Positions 21,866 through 26,317 of a DNA stretch of 26,317 bases are shown here, piece after piece. The position numbers and the translations under genes were made by a program. Numbering within the stretch: position 1 is the stretch's first letter; every line of letters starts with the position of its first letter. Below the pieces are notes generated by a model. The model saw only the letters and a list, made by a program, of their open reading frames with translations, was not told the DNA's origin and did no database searches. This DNA comes from Oppiella nova (lineage: Eukaryota > Arthropoda > Arachnida > Sarcoptiformes > Oppiidae): contig CAJPVJ010000172.1 of assembly GCA_905397405.1 (NCBI GenBank), forward strand, positions 1 to 26,317, in the 5' to 3' direction.

Positions 21866-23907
21866 ATGAAAATTATGTTTTGTCTGAAAAACCTATTGAT
21901 ATCATTGAGTGTCATAACAGTTATCAACAGTGAGAACACAACCAATCAATTCAGTGGCAAAACTATCATCTATTCGGTCGAAGACTTGGACACATCGGCG
22001 GGCTATCACTATCAGCACAGTTACCCACACCACTATCACCACCAGTACCCCCATCACTCTCAGCCCCATTCCTCCACATACCATCACCAGTACCACCCGA
22101 CACCGCACCACTCGACGCCCACCTATCACTCGCACAACTACCACAGCCCTCACAGTTACTCCTATAGTAAACACTATCCAAAGCATTATCACTCTCACGG
22201 ACACCTCCACGCACACCACGGCTCCCACCACGGGGGACATGGAGGTGGGGACGGGTATGGCGGTCACCACAGTGGACACAGCCACCATACAGACTATAAG
22301 TATGAGTGCCATTTGATTTTAATATGTACTGTATACTAGTTTCTACATTATAATTATCAAAATTCAAAAAATAATTAAATAAAATTTTAATTCTAATTAA
22401 TTTTAAAAAATATTAGTTATGTTTTTCAGTGATGAGGCAAATATGAAAATGAATTTGATTAGCATATTAGTGCAATTATAGCGTTAATGATAGCACATTT
22501 GCATTTAGTACTGTACTGTACTGTACTGTATGAGCACAGGTATGAATAAAAATGTTGATCGTGTTTGTGACATAAAATCCTAATGAGATTTAATAATAAG
22601 TCTTATGACTTAATGTTTGCTTTTTCACTCATCTATTGATTATTGTAGTAGTATTTGATATTATATTTCGTTTTCTATTAAGTAAATGAAAACAATTTTT
22701 TTATTAGTATTCAATAGCTTGACAAATATTCTATAGTAATAAAACTTATAATGGATTAATAAAAAGGGTCTATTTTTAGTAAATTTTTACACAATTAATG
22801 CATTAAAAGTAAATTTAAAAATAGATGCACCAAAATAGTATTAATATAATTAATAAAATGATTTTCTAATAGCAAAGCGTGGGATTCCAGTGGTCACGGA
22901 AGTAATGGGTATCACAATAATTATGGTAAAATTTATTATTTAGTCCCAGTCCTCCCCCACTATACAAATATTATGTGGATTATGAATATATTTTTACTTC
23001 ATATGACACTAAAATCAATACTTTTTTTGTACTAAATAATTGAATGCGTTTTTTAAATCAAATATAAGGCAATACTGGATGGGATAGTCATTCAGCCGCA
23101 CATCACGGCAACCATTGGGGCAAATATGGGAGCGGTAGTCATGCGGGACATTATGGGGATTGGGTGGATAAGGCCCAGTGGCATAAAGATAAAGGTGTTT
23201 ACATTTTAAATGATTATTTATTTGTTTTTTATTAACATTTTATTAATATATTTGGTTTGAGTAGGAGATGGGTATGTGAAGAAGTGGTCGTGGGATAAGG
23301 AAAATGGGTATTCATTTCGATAATACAATTATTTTATGTTTATTACTACTGTAACTTCAATTTTATAAGCATCTTGGCTATATTAAATGTTTAGATAGAA
23401 GTTAATTATATTAGAAATTTTTTTAATATTTATTTTATTATACAATTAAATAGTTTAGATCTAGAAATATCTAAATATTTTTTTAAATGATTTTAATTAA
23501 CAAATATAATGCTAGCTTCAAAAAGGCAGCCAATATATACGGGGCCAGTCATGCACAGCACAACCACGTAGACCACGGCCGGCACTACCATCACGACCAA
23601 CATGGATCACATGGACATCAGGCGTATGGCGCACACGGCGCTCATAACTGTAATTATTTGGAAAATCAATACTATTTTATACAATATTACTCTAATTAAT
23701 ATTCAGTTTTTATATGAAAATTGAGTTTTACTGCATTTTATATTTTTAATGAATGAGTTTTTACAAAATAAATGCCTTTCCCTTTGATATATAGCTGATG
23801 GACATCACAGTCACGGCTACACTCATGGCTCGCAGGGCACCCACGGTCACAGTCATGGACACTATGCCCACCATAAGCCACACTACTATTATGCACATCA
23901 CTACTAG
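21866..23907 (+). CDS. Secreted His/Tyr/Gly-rich protein, family member 3
   Basis: There are six exons: 21866-22299, 22873-22925, 23069-23194, 23265-23307, 23516-23649 and 23795-23907. Every GT-AG border and phase agrees (2, 1, 1, 2, 1), giving 300 residues ending at TAG 23905-23907. The first real ATG is 21866; the frame is open a few codons further up but without Met. Residues 1 to about 22 are a signal peptide, NTT at 24-26 is an N-glycosylation sequon, and DLDTSAGYHY lies at 40-49. Residues 50-140 are His/Tyr/Pro/Ser-rich, then Gly/His. Exon 3 resembles member 2 (GNHWGKYGSGSHAGHYG). Exon 4 carries GDGYVKKWSWDKENG at 205-219, almost the same as in member 2. The end is HYYYAHHY. High His and Tyr suggest a cross-linked or metal-binding extracellular protein (inference). 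The minus-strand frames over exon 1 are shadows. Confidence 0.85.
22509..22530. repeat. TACTG pentanucleotide repeat in intron 1
   Basis: Four TACTG units plus TA, inside the first intron of the His/Tyr/Gly-rich gene. Confidence 0.95.
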
Positions 23908-24119
23908 TATTAACCATTAGATTATATTTAGGTTTTTATTATATTACTTATAATTTATATAATTGACTATTATTTATAGTATTATTTTTGTATGTCTCAA
24001 TTTTGGACATTTATTGTTATTTTTTATTTTTCAATTTATCCATTTATTTAATACATTTAATTCAATTTTAACATTTATTAATCTAGTTTTAGCTATAATT
24101 CTGTATATAATTATAAAAT

Positions 24120-24125
24120 AATAAA
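24120..24125 (+). terminator. Candidate poly(A) signal of His/Tyr-rich gene
   Basis: AATAAA about 210 bp after the stop at 23907, the first canonical hexamer found downstream. Confidence 0.45.
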
Positions 24126-24785
24126 AATATAGTACTGTATAATGATTTAGTAAAAATTATAATTCTTTTTAATCTCATTAAGCAATTGTGTGAGAATCAA
24201 GTGAGTAGGCTATAACACAGAGAGTTTATCAATAAATAATTGTACCTGTTTAGATAAACAATGATTCAGCTCTACATTGATCAAATGATAGGTCAGTTAA
24301 CCTGAATTGTCTAGTTTGTTTGAACTTATTGTACAGTGAAGTACAGTATACCTTATAAGTATACAGTATACTTATCATTGTATTTAATTATCATTACTTT
24401 GAGGTGTTGACCGACTCATCAATAAATTAAAGACTAAAACACAGTATTCAATACAATATGACCACAGGTTTGAACGGAAAGTTTGAGATCCCAGTGAACC
24501 CTAAGATCACAAGTATATTATTAATTAGATTTAACACTTTTAGCTATAATTAATAGCAGAATAAATTATATGACCTCAACTATACATTAGGTTAGACTAT
24601 AACGGTTATAGTTTACAAACATATCCATTCAATGACTTGGAAATGCATTTTATTAGACATTTCTGTAAAATCATTCAACATTTATATTTCAATGTGAAAA
24701 ACCTAAGAAAATAAATTAATAATTCTGTTGTTTGTTTGTAGAAAAATATAATTTTGTTTTCATTTCACTGTCCATTTCCTGGAGG
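24126..24785. other. Intergenic spacer with one possible short exon
   Basis: Most of this stretch is AT-rich and holds nothing visible. At 24458-24512 an ATG opens a short coding-like piece, MTTGLNGKFEIPVNPKIT, ending at a GTATAT donor in phase 1. The good acceptor at 24883 (TTTATTTTCACAG) would join it in phase to the next gene, so it may be an alternative first exon of the DM4/12-type gene. It has no signal peptide, and the TATA box at 24786 would then lie in the intron. Near 24330-24375 several TACAGTA and GTATAC words form imperfect palindromes. Confidence 0.35.
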
Positions 24786-24793
24786 TATAAAAA
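24786..24793 (+). promoter_or_regulatory. TATA box of DM4/12-type gene
   Basis: TATAAAAA lies 82 bp before the ATG at 24868, the same layout as the other TATA-driven genes of this window. Confidence 0.5.
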
Positions 24794-24867
24794 CAAAGGT
24801 ATGACTTGTTTCATAGTTTTGTGAAACAATATTTTTACAATAAATATTTTTGTGAATAATAAAAGTA

Positions 24868-26226
24868 ATGTTTATTTTCACAGGTATTTGGTCACCAAAC
24901 CTACTATTTACTAAACACCGCTATATTCATATATTATTTAAATATTTAACAATAATCTGTATTATAATTGAAATCGAGAGCAAAGTGGTCGACAAAAACT
25001 GTTCGCCACTTAACCACACATCCCGACCCCAAAAATATCAGAGGTTTTTATTTCAATGTTAATTAATTATTTTCATTTCTTTGTTAATCATTTATTTATC
25101 GCTAATGTCTGCGAACCCAAAGGCTATTCATATTCAGCTCCGGTATCCTCACAATTACGCCCAAAATCCAGATCCCAACCGAACTGACGGGGAGTGTGGC
25201 GTCGGGTCTGTCCATAGGACTCCCCATTAAAGTGAAATTTCAGTCACAATATCAGTTGATGTCTGAATGGATTAAACAGGTGTTGGTTGACAAAGCCCAG
25301 GGTCTGACTAAAAATCTCAATTCATTTGGTCTGACTTTATCTCAATTATTAGGTAATTATTACTAGATAATTATAACTAGGTAATTTATTAGATTGTCAA
25401 CTAATTTAACAATTTTGAATTTATAGCAAATTTAAACCCGATATCCAATGCCGGTGCTCTCACAGAATCGCTTAGTAGTAAAACAAATGGAAATTCTGGC
25501 GATACTACTACTGGTGCCAATATTTCTGGTTCTGTTGCCAGTGGTAGTGCTAATCGCATGGATTCTGATGCTACTGGTGCTGCCAATGATAGTGATGGGT
25601 CTGATGTCATTCATGACCATAATAGCCATCAGGACAGCCATCAAATACATTTGCAAAAGAAATTGGCTAATACTAGTCGATCGCACGCCAGAACTCAGTT
25701 TTATAAGGTATGACCTGGAGTCTAACCTAAACTAATACAAATTAGGTTTTTAATTAATGGCCTGATAACATACAATACTGTTAAATAATTAAATAATTAT
25801 ATATTGCATTGAATTTAAATATTTTCGTAAAAACAATAGAAACTATATATAGATTTATAAATGTTTTTTTTTGTTCACAAGTCAGTTATAATCAAATAGA
25901 AAACACTGACTTGAAAGGAAAATAATCAAATATTTATTTCATTAGTCTATTAATTGTTTTCAATTCATTAATTTATAAATAAGCAATTACTAAGAATGTG
26001 GTGCAAAATAGCATATCTAATGAAGCTATAGTTAAATATGTCAACTATAATTACGTCAAATGGTTAACAATTTTTGTTTATTTTGAATAAACCTATAGAC
26101 TATAGAAATAAGTCATAAGACATTAGGAAGGAGTTGTCTTCAAAGGGCTATTTGTGAGGTCTCGCAAACACCACTCATTGCACCCAATACTGGACTAATC
26201 GGACAATTGATTGACATGTTTCTTAC
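24868..26226 (+). CDS. DM4/12-family secreted protein, 3'-partial
   Basis: The exons are 24868-25043, 25138-25352, 25427-25707 and 26120-26226, with phases 2, 1, 0 and 2 all matching; the gene continues past the right edge. The N-terminus has a hydrophobic stretch YLTIICIIIEI near residues 34-44, a signal peptide or anchor with a long lead. Exon 2 begins SSGILTITPKIQIPTELTG, like the N-terminal hydrophobic strand of DM4/12 proteins. Exon 3 is an Asn/Ser/Asp/Gly/Thr-rich linker turning His/Gln-rich, then SHARTQFYK. Exon 4 has the family hallmark SCLQRAICEVSQTPL, then GLIGQLIDMFLT, with Cys 230 and 236. DM4/12 proteins are arthropod-restricted, mostly of unknown function. The start is uncertain: an alternative first exon at 24458-24512 could splice to 24884. 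An alternative acceptor at 25123 would add five residues to exon 2. Confidence 0.75.
25708..26119 (+). other. Intron of DM4/12-type gene
   Basis: An AT-rich 412-bp intron from donor AAG|GTATGA to acceptor ATAAG|ACA. The acceptor lacks a strong pyrimidine run, and other AGs nearby give frames with stops or the wrong phase. I see nothing else in it. Confidence 0.6.
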
Positions 26227-26263
26227 GTAAGTCTATAAACAAATTAAACATGTTACTAATACA

Positions 26264-26284
26264 TCTCTCTCTCTCTCTTTCTCT

Positions 26285-26317
<33 letters not shown>
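26264..26317. repeat. CT microsatellite at right edge
   Basis: A (CT)n run with three TTT interruptions, in the last visible intron of the DM4/12-type gene. It reaches the end of the window, which may mark a contig break. Confidence 0.95.

Noticed and set aside
21902-22367. Val-rich and Gly/Ser-rich frames on the minus strand, and a Thr/Ile-rich frame on the plus strand
   Set aside because: These are shadows of the His-rich exon; CAC/CAT codons give open Val, Met and Thr frames.

Overview
The window looks like nuclear DNA of an arthropod. It is very AT-rich, its protein genes have short GT-AG introns (21 of the introns or exons read here are under 600 bp, some introns only 57-70 bp), TATA boxes sit 70-150 bp before start codons, and it carries a DM4/12-type gene (an arthropod family) and several signal-peptide-bearing His/Gly-rich proteins. 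A mite, springtail or insect are all possible; I cannot place it further.

Layout, left to right: a 3'-truncated membrane-protein gene (1-613, minus); an intronless SEM1/DSS1 proteasome-lid gene (plus, ~2343-2597); a Gly/Lys-rich secreted-protein gene (3872-6066, minus) whose 3' half is scrambled in this assembly; a 4 kb AT-rich spacer; a five-exon His/Gly/Trp-rich secreted protein (10118-12188, plus); a two-exon small secreted protein of unknown type (15200-16027, minus); a 5.8 kb gene-poor stretch holding a long inverted repeat, a 127-bp direct repeat and a complete hAT-type MITE with 8-bp target duplications; a six-exon His/Tyr/Gly-rich secreted protein (21866-23907, plus); and a DM4/12-type gene running off the right edge (24868 onward, plus).

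The three Gly/His-rich genes (3872-6066, 10118-12188, 21866-23907) are distant paralogs. Each has a signal peptide, then an N-terminal motif of the form DL(D/Q)xxAGxH, then low-complexity Gly/His/Lys/Trp/Tyr sequence, with an internal block of the form GxG(Y/F)xK(K/H)(W/Y)x(W/Y)D. They are probably exported structural, cuticular or metal-binding proteins; this role is inference.

The strangest signal is not biological in any way I know. Bases 4168-4294 (127 nt) are the base-by-base complement, NOT the reverse complement, of 5060-5186. Complementing that block restores a splice acceptor and 31 codons of the neighbouring gene copy. A second block of about the same length (about 4009-4135) also turns from a poly-proline reading into a family-typical Gly-rich reading when complemented. 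An exact 127-bp direct repeat with a one-base spacer lies at 18628-18882, and the ~892-bp duplication at 4.2-6.0 kb breaks at the edge of the same 127-mer. The common length suggests an assembly built with k=127 whose heterozygous bubbles were written out wrongly. If so, the minus-strand gene is one intact gene of about 348 codons and the duplication is false.
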